A stretch of DNA of 64,000 nucleotides. Origin: Arsenicicoccus dermatophilus (GTDB lineage: Bacteria > Actinomycetota > Actinomycetes > Actinomycetales > Dermatophilaceae). Made by a program: the position numbers and the translations under genes. Numbering within the stretch: position 1 is the first letter of the stretch; every line of letters starts with the position of its first letter. Below, in pieces: positions 54,630 through 63,612 of this stretch. The stretch spans positions 2,232,001 through 2,296,000 of the forward strand of contig NZ_JAKZHU010000001.1 in NCBI RefSeq assembly GCF_022568795.1, in the 5' to 3' direction. The notes beneath the pieces are model-generated. The model was not told where the DNA came from and searched no databases. It saw only the letters and a program-made list of their open reading frames with translations.

Positions 54630-57098
54630 ATGTGGGGCACCGCGCTGCAGCGCCTCGCCCAGCAAGAGCAGATCGCCGGGGCTGGATGGGCCACCCCCGG
54701 CGATCTCGCACGCGCGCTCCGCCCCGGGACCGTGCAGACCCCAGCCCTCGACCTCATCGACCGCGAGCTGATGTGGGCTCTCACCACACCCGACGCGCGC
54801 CTGATCATCAGCGTCGCACCTCAGGAGGGCAAGGCGCTCGCTCTGGACACCCCGATACCGACCCCGGCCGGGTGGACCACGATGGGTGAGCTTCGCCCGG
54901 GTGACCTCGTGCTGGACGGTGACGGTAAGCCATGCACAGTCACGTGGGTGTCTCCCGTGTGGGAAGGGCGGGACTGCTACGCCGTGACCACTGGAGACGG
55001 GGAACGGATCATCGCTGACGCCGCGCACGAGTGGGTGGCCCGGCGAACCAGGAACGGACCGACCCGCATCCTGGAGACCACCGACCTGGCCAAGCCACGG
55101 GGCAAGGCAGCGCAGATCCTCACCGGAGATGGCCTGGACCTACCCGACGTCGAGCTCCCGCTAGACCCCTATGTGCTCGGCGTGTGGCTCGGTGACGGCA
55201 CCACGCTCCAACCCATGATTACCAGTCACCCCGACGACATAGAGGTCCGCCAGCGCTTCACAGAAGCGGGTTGGCCCCTGCGACACTCTGCCCGGTTTGC
55301 TTGGTCGATGATCCCTGATGGCTGGGCAAACCGGGGCGGACGCCCAAGCCCCGCCAAGGTAGCCCTACGGGAAGCAGGTGTGCTGGGGGACAAGCACATC
55401 CCAGCGGTGTATCTGCGTGCTGGTCGTGCGCAGCGCTTGGCGCTCTTGCAGGGCCTCATCGACTCCGACGGCTACGTGATGCCCAAGGGGCAGGTCGAGT
55501 TCTGCTCCACCAACCTCCGGCTTGCTGAGGGAGTCCGCGAACTGATCTACACCCTGGGAGCCAAGGCCGTCATGACCACGGGCCGTGCCACCCTTAACGG
55601 ACGAGACTGCGGGCCCAAGTACCGAGTCCGGTTCTACCTCGCCGACGCCGCCCACCTGGCCCGGAAGGCACGCAGGTGCAAGGACTCCAGCGTCGCGAAC
55701 GTCCGATACGTCACGGCTTCCCCATGCGAGTCAGTGCCGACGGTCTGCATCGAGGTCGACTCGCCAGACCACACGTTCCTAGCCGGCCGGACCATGCTCC
55801 CGACTCACAACAGTGAGAGAGCTTCTCGCGCGTTCCCGGAGCTCGCGCTCACCCGGAACCCTGACCTACGGGTCATCATCGCGTCGTACTCCGCGGTCAT
55901 GGCCCGCAGGTGGGGGCGCGTGATCCGCGACGACATCGGTGAGCACGGTCTGGCGATGGGTGGCCTCGCGGTCCGCCCGGACGTTTCGGCGCAGAACGAG
56001 TGGATGCTCGAAGGGCACATCGGTGGCGTGTACACCGTGGGTGTGGGCGGGTCCCTTACCGGTAAGCCCTGTGACCTGATGATCATCGACGACCCGGTGA
56101 AGGACCGCGCCGAGGCGGCTTCTGCGCTGCAGCGGGACAAGGTGTGGGACTGGTGGACGTCGACGGCGTCGTCGCGGCTCGCGCCGGGGGCGCCTGTGGT
56201 GGTCATCATGACTCGCTGGCACGAGGATGATTTCGCTGGCCGGCTCCTCGCCGCGGAGGACGGATACCGGTGGCGGGTAGTGAACATCCCCGCGCAGTGC
56301 GACGACCCCGACAACGACCCCCTCGGCCGGCAGTACGGCGAGTTCATGGTCTCGGCGCGGGGCCGCACCCGGGAGCAGTGGGAGCAGCGGAAGATCACCG
56401 CCGGGTCCCGTGACTGGGCCGCTCTCTACCAGGGCCGCCCGACGCCGTCGGAGGGGAGCATCCTCAAGCCGGCGTGGTGGAAGCGGTGGGATGCTCCGCC
56501 GTACCTCGTCCGTGACGACGGGGCCCGCATCATCCCCGACACCGCGGGGCTGGAGGTCGTTCAGTCGTGGGACATGGCGTTCAAGGGCTCCGACACCAGC
56601 GACTTCGTCGTCGGGCAGGTGTGGATGCGCCGCGGGCACCAGGCGTGGCTCCTCGCCCAGGTCCGCGGGAGGTGGTCGTTCGCGGAGACTGTGCAGCAGG
56701 TCCGTGCCCTCACGGCTCGCTGGCCTCAGGCGATCGCGAAGCTCGTTGAGGACAAGGCCAACGGCCCAGCCGTCATCAGCGCCCTGCAGTCGCAGCTCGG
56801 GGGGTTCATTCCTGTGCTGCCGGAGGGGTCGAAGACGTCGCGGGTGGAGGCGGTGTCCCCGGTGATCGAGGCGGGGCAGGTGCTCATCCCGCCGGATTCG
56901 GTGCCGTGGGTGGGGGATTTCCTCGCGGAGGCGTCGCTGTTCCCGGCCGGGAAGCATGACGATCAGGTCGACGCGATGAGTCAGGCGGTGCACCGGCTGC
57001 TGGTGGTGCCGATGCTGACGGGTGTGGTGTGGGACGCGGAGGACGTCCTCGGTGACGAGGGCGCCTTGGATCTGGGGTGGGCTACCGACGACTACTGA
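54630..57098 (+). CDS. terL: Terminase large subunit precursor containing an intein
   Basis: 822-residue precursor and 496 after splicing. The N-extein ends APQEGK (residue 68) and the C-extein resumes with SERASRAFPE (residue 395), so the intein splits Walker A between Lys and Ser. Walker B is LMIIDD. The nuclease domain has VQSWDMAFKGSDTSD, VEDKANGPAV and KHDDQVDAMSQAVH. It pumps and cuts DNA during packaging, and without splicing the ATPase cannot form. The start has only a distant GAGGAG. Confidence 0.93.
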   Translation: MWGTALQRLAQQEQIAGAGWATPGDLARALRPGTVQTPALDLIDRELMWALTTPDARLIISVAPQEGKALALDTPIPTPAGWTTMGELRPGDLVLDGDGKPCTVTWVSPVWEGRDCYAVTTGDGERIIADAAHEWVARRTRNGPTRILETTDLAKPRGKAAQILTGDGLDLPDVELPLDPYVLGVWLGDGTTLQPMITSHPDDIEVRQRFTEAGWPLRHSARFAWSMIPDGWANRGGRPSPAKVALREAGVLGDKHIPAVYLRAGRAQRLALLQGLIDSDGYVMPKGQVEFCSTNLRLAEGVRELIYTLGAKAVMTTGRATLNGRDCGPKYRVRFYLADAAHLARKARRCKDSSVANVRYVTASPCESVPTVCIEVDSPDHTFLAGRTMLPTHNSERASRAFPELALTRNPDLRVIIASYSAVMARRWGRVIRDDIGEHGLAMGGLAVRPDVSAQNEWMLEGHIGGVYTVGVGGSLTGKPCDLMIIDDPVKDRAEAASALQRDKVWDWWTSTASSRLAPGAPVVVIMTRWHEDDFAGRLLAAEDGYRWRVVNIPAQCDDPDNDPLGRQYGEFMVSARGRTREQWEQRKITAGSRDWAALYQGRPTPSEGSILKPAWWKRWDAPPYLVRDDGARIIPDTAGLEVVQSWDMAFKGSDTSDFVVGQVWMRRGHQAWLLAQVRGRWSFAETVQQVRALTARWPQAIAKLVEDKANGPAVISALQSQLGGFIPVLPEGSKTSRVEAVSPVIEAGQVLIPPDSVPWVGDFLAEASLFPAGKHDDQVDAMSQAVHRLLVVPMLTGVVWDAEDVLGDEGALDLGWATDDY
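54834..55811 (+). mobile_element. Class 3-type intein with LAGLIDADG homing endonuclease
   Basis: 326 residues (precursor 69-394). It starts ALALDTPIPTPAGWTTMGEL, so position 1 is Ala and not Cys/Ser. The class 3 WCT triad is present: Trp135 in ADAAHEWVAR (block B), Cys373 in VCIEVDSPDHTF (block F) and Thr392 in LPTHN (block G). It ends in Asn394 with Ser at +1. Endonuclease blocks VLGVWLGDG and LLQGLIDSDGYV are intact, so it may still home. Confidence 0.9.
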
Positions 57099-57111
57099 TC
57101 GCGCGTGTCGC

Positions 57112-57140
57112 TTGACAGGCTACGTTTCGTAGCGTGTAGC
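57112..57140 (+). promoter_or_regulatory. Promoter and operator of the lipoprotein gene
   Basis: TTGACA (57112-57117) is a consensus -35. GCTACG-ttt-CGTAGC (57119-57133) is an inverted repeat in the spacer. TGTAGC/TAGCGT follows at 17-19 bp. One of the few consensus -35 boxes in the window. Confidence 0.6.
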
Positions 57141-57200
57141 GTCTCACCCGTCGGGCGAGCCATGCCCGCACCCGAGTGAACAAATACCAGGAGCCCCGCC

Positions 57201-57320
57201 ATGATGAAGACCCTCGCCGCTGTCGCTGCGACCGGTGCCGCGCTGATCGGCGCGTGCGAGCAGACGCCCGACCCCTGGCGCTACAACACCAACGGCTACG
57301 GCGGCAGCCTGTACGGCTGA
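57201..57320 (+). CDS. 39-residue putative lipoprotein (moron)
   Basis: MMKTLAAVAATGAALIGAC is a lipoprotein signal with lipobox LIGAC (Cys19). The mature peptide is only 21 residues, rich in Gly/Asn/Tyr. AGGAG lies 8 bp upstream. The gene has its own promoter/operator and terminator and sits between terminase and portal, which are normally adjacent. Tiny phage lipoproteins can block DNA entry of related phages (for example Ltp of TP-J34), so superinfection exclusion is a reasonable guess. Confidence 0.7.
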   Translation: MMKTLAAVAATGAALIGACEQTPDPWRYNTNGYGGSLYG

Positions 57321-57339
57321 CCTGACGGCCCCCTTCAAC

Positions 57340-57377
57340 GCGGCCCCGCACCTCTTCCCCCGAGGGTGCGGGGCCGC
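57340..57377. terminator. Terminator of the lipoprotein gene
   Basis: 13-bp arms GCGGCCCCGCACC/GGTGCGGGGCCGC with a 12-nt loop, 20 bp past the stop. Confidence 0.8.
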
Positions 57378-57414
57378 TCCCATACCCGAGGCGAGGCGAG
57401 GCGAGGTGAACGAG

Positions 57415-58989
57415 ATGCCCGAGCAGACCCCCGCCACCATCGAGGTCCCCGCCCACGAGCTCGCGCAGCTGGAGCACCGCCTCGAAGAGCTCGAAGAGGC
57501 TGCGGCCGACGCCGAGCGTTCCCTGCGGGTCGACGAGCAGGGGTGGTCGCTCCTCTCCGGCGGCCCGGGTGACCGGGCGCCGATCACCCGGGAGAAGCTC
57601 CTCGACCGGGCTGCTCTGGCTCGGGTCATGGCCGTCGCTGACCCGCTGATCCGGCGCGCGGTGACGCTGCGCGCCGCTTACGTGTGGGGTGCCGGGCCGA
57701 CGATCGCCGCTGACGACCCCGACGTCGACGACGTCGTGCAGATGTTCCTCACCGACCAGGAGGCCACGTACTCCGGGGCGCAGGCGAGGGAGGCACGGGA
57801 GCGCGCGTTCGCGACCGACGGGACCTACTGCGTGGCGCTGCCCACGAACCCCGCCGACGGGCGCGTCCAGGCCCGCAGGGTACCCGTCGCCGACATCATC
57901 CAGGTCATCTCCAACCCCGACGACCGCGACGACCCCTGGTTCTACAAGCGGCGCGTCACGTCGTCACGCATGACCCTCACCCCCGGCCGGGACACGGTCA
58001 CCGCGACAACCCGGGACACCGTCACCCACGTGTGGCACCCCGCCCTCGGCGTCACCTACTCCCGGTCGAAGCCCACCAGCATCGACGGCGACCACATCGA
58101 CTGGGACACACCGATCCTGATGGCCAAGGTCAACCAGGTCGACGGACTCGACTACGGCCTCCCCGACACCTACGCCGCCCTGTCGTGGGCTCAGGGCTAC
58201 CGCGACTTCCTCACCGACTGGGCCAAGCTCGTCAAGGCCCTGTCGAAGTTCGCGTTCCAGGCCACCAGCAAGGGCTCCAAGGCTGGGCAGACCCGCGCCG
58301 CCCTCGCACCCGCCACCGTCGAGGGAGCACCCGTCGGTCAGACCATGATCACCAGCGAGGGCCAGAGGTTCGAGGCCATCGGCAAGTCCGGCGCCACCAT
58401 CGACAGCAACTCCGGCCGGCCCCTTGCCGCGATGGTCGCCGCGGCCCTCGACGTCCCGGTCACGATGCTCCTCGCCGACCCGGGCGTCACCGGCGCGCGA
58501 GCCACCGCGGAGACCCTCGACCGGCCCCTGGAAGAGGTCCTCGGGCGCCGCCGCGAGCTGCACGCCAGCATCGACCGGCGCGTCCTGGACTGGGCGGTCC
58601 AGTCGAGCATGCGCGCCCCGGGCGGGGCGCTGCGCGGCACCCCGACCGTGGACCCCGTCACCGGCCGCGAGCGGTACGTCCTGACCGGCGACGTCTCCGA
58701 CGCCATCGACGTCGACTTCCCCCCGATCAGCAAGCCCGACCTGGCCGTGCTCATGCAGGCCATCAACACGGCCGACGCCACGGGCAAGCTGCCGCCGCTG
58801 GAGATCACCAAGCTCCTCATCCGGGCCCTGGAGATCGACGGCGGCGAGGAGATCATCGACGACATCACCGACGAGAACGGCGACTGGGTCGACCCGGTCG
58901 ACTCGGCCCGTGCCCGCTCCCAGACGCAGGGCGTGTACCAGGGCCTCGCGCCCGGCCAGACCCCAGACCTGCAGCAGCAGGACGTGTAG
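57415..58989 (+). CDS. Phage portal protein
   Basis: 524 residues from ATG 57415, for which GAGGTGA is a good ribosome site. A GTG inside it at 57406 is the alternative. A coiled-coil N-terminus is followed by a portal core (DPLIRRAVTLRAAYVWGAGP, WAQGYRDFLTDWAKLVKALS). It forms the dodecameric DNA gate of the capsid. A GGCGA tandem repeat sits just before the ribosome site. Confidence 0.88.
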   Translation: MPEQTPATIEVPAHELAQLEHRLEELEEAAADAERSLRVDEQGWSLLSGGPGDRAPITREKLLDRAALARVMAVADPLIRRAVTLRAAYVWGAGPTIAADDPDVDDVVQMFLTDQEATYSGAQAREARERAFATDGTYCVALPTNPADGRVQARRVPVADIIQVISNPDDRDDPWFYKRRVTSSRMTLTPGRDTVTATTRDTVTHVWHPALGVTYSRSKPTSIDGDHIDWDTPILMAKVNQVDGLDYGLPDTYAALSWAQGYRDFLTDWAKLVKALSKFAFQATSKGSKAGQTRAALAPATVEGAPVGQTMITSEGQRFEAIGKSGATIDSNSGRPLAAMVAAALDVPVTMLLADPGVTGARATAETLDRPLEEVLGRRRELHASIDRRVLDWAVQSSMRAPGGALRGTPTVDPVTGRERYVLTGDVSDAIDVDFPPISKPDLAVLMQAINTADATGKLPPLEITKLLIRALEIDGGEEIIDDITDENGDWVDPVDSARARSQTQGVYQGLAPGQTPDLQQQDV

Positions 58990-58992
58990 CCC

Positions 58993-60039
58993 GTGGCCGT
59001 CACCACCGACACCCTCGACGATCTCGACCGGGTCCGCGCCGCGCTGCGCCGCGCCGTGGTCGAGGTGACGTCGCTGATCGACTCCGAGTGGGCGCGCGCC
59101 TGGGAGGCCCTGGCCGACGAGTGGCAGGCCGCCGTGGAGGACGCCGTGGCCGGTGCGGACACGACGCCTGGGATCGTGGCGCGCCTGGACCGTGAGCAGC
59201 GGGTCCGGGACGCACTCGACCACATCACCGGCGAGCTGGACCGTCTGGTCGCGGTGTCGCATGCGGCGGCTACGGCTGCTGTCACTGGGGTGGTCCGCGC
59301 CGCCGTCGACTCCACGCAGGCGCTCGCCGTTTCGCAGCTCCCCCTGGGGCGGGCCGTGGCGTGGACGGACCCGACGAAGGCAGCCCTCGACGCGATCGTG
59401 AAGCGGACGGGTGAGCAGATCACCGCGCTGCACAGGCCTCTGTCGGATGACGCGACGGCGCGCGTGAAGGCGCACCTCGTCCGCTCGGTAGCGGCCGGGG
59501 AGAACCCCCGCGCCACCGCCCGCCGCATCACCCGCGGGATCGAGGCGGAGTTCAACGGTGCCCGGAACCGCGCCCTCGTCATCGCCCGCACCGAGCTCCT
59601 CGACGCGCACCGCGCCGCGAGCCGGGAGACCCGCTCCGCGAACACGGCCGTCCTGGCTGGGTGGACGTGGTGCGCGACCCTGGACCGCCGCACCTGCCCC
59701 GCATGCCTGGCCATGCACGGCACCCGCCACCCCGCAGGTGAGGCCGGCCCCCTCGGGCACCAGCAGTGCCGGTGCACCGCGCTGCCCCTCACCCGGTCAT
59801 GGCGGGACCTCGGATTCGACCTCGACGAACCCGACGACGTGCTCCCCGACGCACGCGCCTGGTTCGACGCCCAACCACCCGCCGTGCAAGACCACATCGT
59901 GGGGCGCAGGGTCGCCGCCGCGCTGCGCTCCGGCGACGTCGAATGGTCGGCCCTCGCTACCCGCCGCTCCACCTCAGGGTGGCGCGACTCCTACACCACC
60001 ACCCCGACCAGCGCCCTGCTCCCCAGGAGGACCGCGTGA
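58993..60039 (+). CDS. MuF-like minor head protein
   Basis: 348 residues from GTG. The C-terminal part has the MuF/SPP1 gp7 signature: ARTELLDAHRAASRETRSAN, CATLDRRTCPACLAMHG and GPLGHQQCRC. It binds the portal and helps head assembly or DNA ejection. A basic C-terminal tail overlaps the next GTG start. Confidence 0.88.
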   Translation: MAVTTDTLDDLDRVRAALRRAVVEVTSLIDSEWARAWEALADEWQAAVEDAVAGADTTPGIVARLDREQRVRDALDHITGELDRLVAVSHAAATAAVTGVVRAAVDSTQALAVSQLPLGRAVAWTDPTKAALDAIVKRTGEQITALHRPLSDDATARVKAHLVRSVAAGENPRATARRITRGIEAEFNGARNRALVIARTELLDAHRAASRETRSANTAVLAGWTWCATLDRRTCPACLAMHGTRHPAGEAGPLGHQQCRCTALPLTRSWRDLGFDLDEPDDVLPDARAWFDAQPPAVQDHIVGRRVAAALRSGDVEWSALATRRSTSGWRDSYTTTPTSALLPRRTA

Positions 60040-61331
60040 AGCGCATCACCGAGACCGCAGCACCGGTCATCCTCGACGCCCCGAAGGACTCCCCCACCGG
60101 GCGACTCCGCATCGGCATCATCTCCCCCGGATGGGGGTCTAGCGGCTACTACTCCGAGAAGGTCCTCCGCAACGCGCTGGAGGCCGGCGTGTGGGGCAAG
60201 GGCCTGCACATGTACATGAACCACCCCAGCGAGTCGGAGCGGTACGACAGACCCGAGCGGGACGTCCGCGACCTCGCCGCTGTCGCCGTCTCCGGCGCGG
60301 TCTGGGACGACACCTTCGGCGGACCCGTCATCGAAGCGCAGGCCGTCGGCCGCTACCGAGACATGCTCACCGACCCGACCTTCCTCGATGCCGTCGGCGT
60401 CTCCATCGTCGCGACCGGGTCCATGACCGAGGGCGAGGCAGAGGGCCGCAAGGGACGTCTCATCACCGAGCTGGTGGAGTGCCAGTCCGTCGACGTCGTC
60501 ACCCGCGCCGGCCGCGGAGGTCAGGTCCTCGCGCTCCTGGAGTCCGCCCGCGGCTCCGTCGCCGAGGCGTCCACGGAGGACATGCAGGACCAGCTGGACC
60601 GCGCTGCCCGCGCCGCGCACAGCGGGCCCGGCATGTGGGTGTACCTGCGGGACTTCGACCCGGACCGGTCTGTCGCGTGGATCGCCGTCGGCTCCGACGG
60701 CGGAGACACCCGCCTCATTGAGCAGCCCTACGTCGAGCAGGACGGCGTGCTCACCCTCACCGGCGCCCCCGTCGACGTCCGTGCCGTCACCACCTACCAG
60801 CCCCTCACCCCCACCGCGGTGAGCGAGGCCCACCAGACCCCGCACCACGTCCACCCGGTCGCCCCGGCCGGGACCACCACCCATCCCCAGGAGGATGCCA
60901 TGCCCCAGATCGAGGAGGCGCGACTGCGCCAGCTCGAGACGGACGCCGGCCGGGCCACCCAGCTCGAGACGGCCCTGACCGAGGCCACGAAGCGCGCGGA
61001 CGCCGCCGAGGCCCAGCTCGTCGAGGCGCGTCGTGTCGCGCGCACCGCCCGCGCCGGCGATGTGATCGCGGCGGTGGAGGCCGAGCATCGCGTCACCTTC
61101 ACCCAGCTGGAGCGTCGCGGTCTGACCGCTGACCTTCCCCTGACGGAGGCGGGTGACCTCGACGAGGCCGCCCTGACCGAGGCTGTGAAGACTGCGGCCG
61201 TGGAGAAGGCCGCCGCCGGCGGCGCCGGTCAGGTCCGCGGCTTCGGTGGGATCACCCCCGCTGACCTCACCGAGGCCGACTACGTCGCCTCCATCGACTC
61301 CGCCCTCGACGACATCACGAAGGTGATCTGA
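60036..61331 (+). CDS. Capsid maturation protease-scaffold fusion
   Basis: 431 residues from GTG 60036. Residues 1 to about 285 look like a prohead protease (SPGWGSSGYYSEKVLRNALE, MYMNHPSESERYDRPERD). The last 143 are coiled-coil, Glu/Ala-rich scaffold. An ideal internal start at 60900 begins exactly at the scaffold, as in lambda C/Nu3. The next genes are decoration protein and capsid. Confidence 0.78.
   Translation: MKRITETAAPVILDAPKDSPTGRLRIGIISPGWGSSGYYSEKVLRNALEAGVWGKGLHMYMNHPSESERYDRPERDVRDLAAVAVSGAVWDDTFGGPVIEAQAVGRYRDMLTDPTFLDAVGVSIVATGSMTEGEAEGRKGRLITELVECQSVDVVTRAGRGGQVLALLESARGSVAEASTEDMQDQLDRAARAAHSGPGMWVYLRDFDPDRSVAWIAVGSDGGDTRLIEQPYVEQDGVLTLTGAPVDVRAVTTYQPLTPTAVSEAHQTPHHVHPVAPAGTTTHPQEDAMPQIEEARLRQLETDAGRATQLETALTEATKRADAAEAQLVEARRVARTARAGDVIAAVEAEHRVTFTQLERRGLTADLPLTEAGDLDEAALTEAVKTAAVEKAAAGGAGQVRGFGGITPADLTEADYVASIDSALDDITKVI
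60889..60902 (+). promoter_or_regulatory. Internal ribosome site and start for separate scaffold
   Basis: AGGAGG (60889-60894), 5 bp, ATG (60900) inside the protease-scaffold gene. Translation from here gives a 143-residue protein (MPQIEEARLRQLETDAGR...) sharing the same C-terminus. Confidence 0.7.
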
Positions 61332-61332
61332 C

Positions 61333-61740
61333 ATGAAGAACGAGATCCTCCGCAACGGCGACGAGATCTCCCTGCCCGTCCCGGCCGACACCAAGGCCGG
61401 GGACATCGTCGTGGTCGGCGCGTACGTCGGTGTCGCCGCGACCGACCGGCAGGAGCCCATCGACCCGGCCAAGCCCTACACCGCCAACACGAGCAACCCG
61501 ATCGGCAATGCCACCGTGTGGCTCCGCGGCGTGTATGAGGTTCCCTGCGCTGATGCCGTCACCACCGTCGGTACCCCCCTGTACGTGTCCGCTGGAGACG
61601 GCGTCAAGCAGACCGTCACCACCACCGCGACCGGCGGCACTCGCATCGGCGCGTCCTTCGGGCAGCCCGACCTCGGCTCCGTCATCGGCGGCACCAAGGC
61701 CAACGGCCCCGGCACCATCTACGTCAACCTCGGCTTCTGA
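61333..61740 (+). CDS. Capsid decoration protein (DUF2190-like)
   Basis: 135 residues. Beta-rich small protein: EISLPVPADTKAGDIVVVGA, TPLYVSAGDGVKQTV, end GTIYVNLGF. Position between scaffold and capsid and the fold pattern fit a head decoration/stabilisation protein. Confidence 0.78.
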   Translation: MKNEILRNGDEISLPVPADTKAGDIVVVGAYVGVAATDRQEPIDPAKPYTANTSNPIGNATVWLRGVYEVPCADAVTTVGTPLYVSAGDGVKQTVTTTATGGTRIGASFGQPDLGSVIGGTKANGPGTIYVNLGF

Positions 61741-61754
61741 GGAGGGGCCTGACC

Positions 61755-62957
61755 ATGACGATCACCAAGTCTGACCCCTTCGAGCTCGCCGAGTCCGAGA
61801 TCTCTCCGATGGCGGCGCCTGCGCTGATGCGTCGGCGACTGGAGAAGCCCGTCACCGAGGCTGACAGGGCCCGCGTGAAGGTCGTGGAGCGCACCACCAG
61901 TGTGATGCGCGACGCGATCTACGGCGACAAGACCGCTCAGCGGCGCCTCACGGAGGCCATCTCCACCAGCGACCTCGTGCGCTGGGCCACCGGCGCCGCC
62001 CTCGACCGGCAGATCGAGCGCACCTACCCGGCCATCCCCGCCCAGTGGGGCAAGTTCTTCACGCCCACCACCGTGCGTAACTTCAAGCCGAAGAGCATCG
62101 CGCAGCTGCACGACGGGACGGACCACCTGCGGGACATCCCCGAGCTGACCCGCTACCCCATGGCGAAGGGCAGCAGCCTGGGCGAGTACTTCATCCAGGT
62201 CGGGAAGACCGGTCTGCGGTACGGGTGGTCGTGGGAGGCGATGCTCAACGACGACCTCGACCAGCTCATGGCCGTCGTCCGTCAGTTCCCGCAGTACGCG
62301 GTCAACACGGAGGACATGAAGGCCCTGTCCCTCATGTACAACCTGACCACCGGAGCGCCGGCCACGGCGTTCTTCAACGCCACCAACAAGAACCTCGGCA
62401 CGATGGTCCTGAACCGGACCAACCTGCTGCGCGTCGACCGTTTCCTGTCCACGAAGCGTGACCCCGACCTCGGCGGCATCATCGTCTTCCAGTCGAAGAT
62501 GCTCGTCGTGGGGCCCGCGCTGGAGCTCGTCGCACGGTCCCTGCTGGAGGCCACGCAGATCGAGACGACCCTGGCGGACGGCTCGAAGATCACCCGCTCC
62601 AACCCGCTGGCGGGGAAGTTCGAGCTGGTCGTGGATGAGAAGCGGCCGGGCACGTCGTGGATGGTCATCCCGAAGCCGGGCACCGCTGCGCGCCAGCCGT
62701 TCTGGTTCGCGAAGCTCGTCGGCTACGAGACCCCGGACCTGCGGTACCGCAACAACCAGGGCCGTGCGCTGGGCGGCGGTGACCTCGCCCCGTCCGAGGG
62801 CTCGTTCGACGACGACTCCATCGAGTACCGCGTACGTCATGTCATGGGCGTCGCGACCGGTGACCCCACGCTCACGTACGCGAGCGACAACACCGGCGGC
62901 ACGACCGAGCCGACCGGTATGCCGACGGCCGCGGACGTCGCGGCGATGCTCTCCTGA
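61755..62957 (+). CDS. Major capsid protein
   Basis: 400 residues. HK97-fold-type pattern: long N-terminal helix, LGEYFIQVGKTGLRYGWSWE as the E-loop/spine region, RVDRFLSTKRDPDLGGIIVF, and WMVIPKPGTAARQPFWFAKL in the A-domain. Similar to Mu gpT-type major heads. The N-terminal 60 residues could be a delta domain removed by the protease. Confidence 0.88.
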   Translation: MTITKSDPFELAESEISPMAAPALMRRRLEKPVTEADRARVKVVERTTSVMRDAIYGDKTAQRRLTEAISTSDLVRWATGAALDRQIERTYPAIPAQWGKFFTPTTVRNFKPKSIAQLHDGTDHLRDIPELTRYPMAKGSSLGEYFIQVGKTGLRYGWSWEAMLNDDLDQLMAVVRQFPQYAVNTEDMKALSLMYNLTTGAPATAFFNATNKNLGTMVLNRTNLLRVDRFLSTKRDPDLGGIIVFQSKMLVVGPALELVARSLLEATQIETTLADGSKITRSNPLAGKFELVVDEKRPGTSWMVIPKPGTAARQPFWFAKLVGYETPDLRYRNNQGRALGGGDLAPSEGSFDDDSIEYRVRHVMGVATGDPTLTYASDNTGGTTEPTGMPTAADVAAMLS

Positions 62958-62974
62958 GGACAGGTGATCTGACG

Positions 62975-63367
62975 ATGGCTACTGCCAAGACCAGCACGAC
63001 CAGCACGGTGAACACCGACGCCGCGAAGACCGACGCCGACGCCCAGGCCCCGACGCCCCCGCCTGCGCCGGACACGGACGCCCAGGCGCAGGCGGACCTC
63101 GCTGCCCGCGTCGCCGAGCTGGAGGCCCGGAACGCGCTCCTGGAGGAGCGCGCCGCCAGCGCGGCGGCCGGTGTCCCGCAGGCCCCCGACGGGCACGTGT
63201 GGGTCGTGGCCGCTTCCGGTGCGCCGATCCCGTCGATCCCGACCGCGCCGCGCGCGTGGCTCGACAGCGCGAAGCACCTGCTCCCCGAGGGCGCCCGCAA
63301 GGCCACCCCCGATGAGCAGAAGCGTCTCGAGGCAATGGTCGCCGCGGAGCAGCGCCCGCGGCTCTGA
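62975..63367 (+). CDS. Hypothetical head-region protein
   Basis: 130 residues. Thr/Ala/Asp/Pro-rich N-terminus, a short coiled coil (ARVAELEARNALLEERAASA), then WLDSAKHLLPEG. Not recognised. Common place for a head-fibre or completion protein. Confidence 0.65.
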   Translation: MATAKTSTTSTVNTDAAKTDADAQAPTPPPAPDTDAQAQADLAARVAELEARNALLEERAASAAAGVPQAPDGHVWVVAASGAPIPSIPTAPRAWLDSAKHLLPEGARKATPDEQKRLEAMVAAEQRPRL

Positions 63368-63371
63368 CCAT

Positions 63372-63415
63372 CCCAGGTGGCCGGCCGCCACGACAGCGTC
63401 GGCCGGCCACCTGGG
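63372..63415. terminator. Strong hairpin inside the late region
   Basis: Perfect 16-bp arms (CCCAGGTGGCCGGCCG and complement) with a 12-nt loop. The following 63,416-63,612 (197 bp) holds no gene I can support. Confidence 0.75.
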
Positions 63416-63612
63416 CCCTGCTTGGTGGTGGGGCGTCAACACCCGCGAAGCACCCCCGGATCGTGTTCCGCGTGTCGGGTGATGGCCGCTTGGGTGGGTC
63501 CTTGGCCCGGTTCGGCTGAGCACCGGGGGTGCGCTCCCCTTTCGCCCGCCTGCAGCAGCGCGTCCAGCGCCCCACCACCCACATGCCCCCGTCGTCGAGA
63601 GGACCACCGCCC

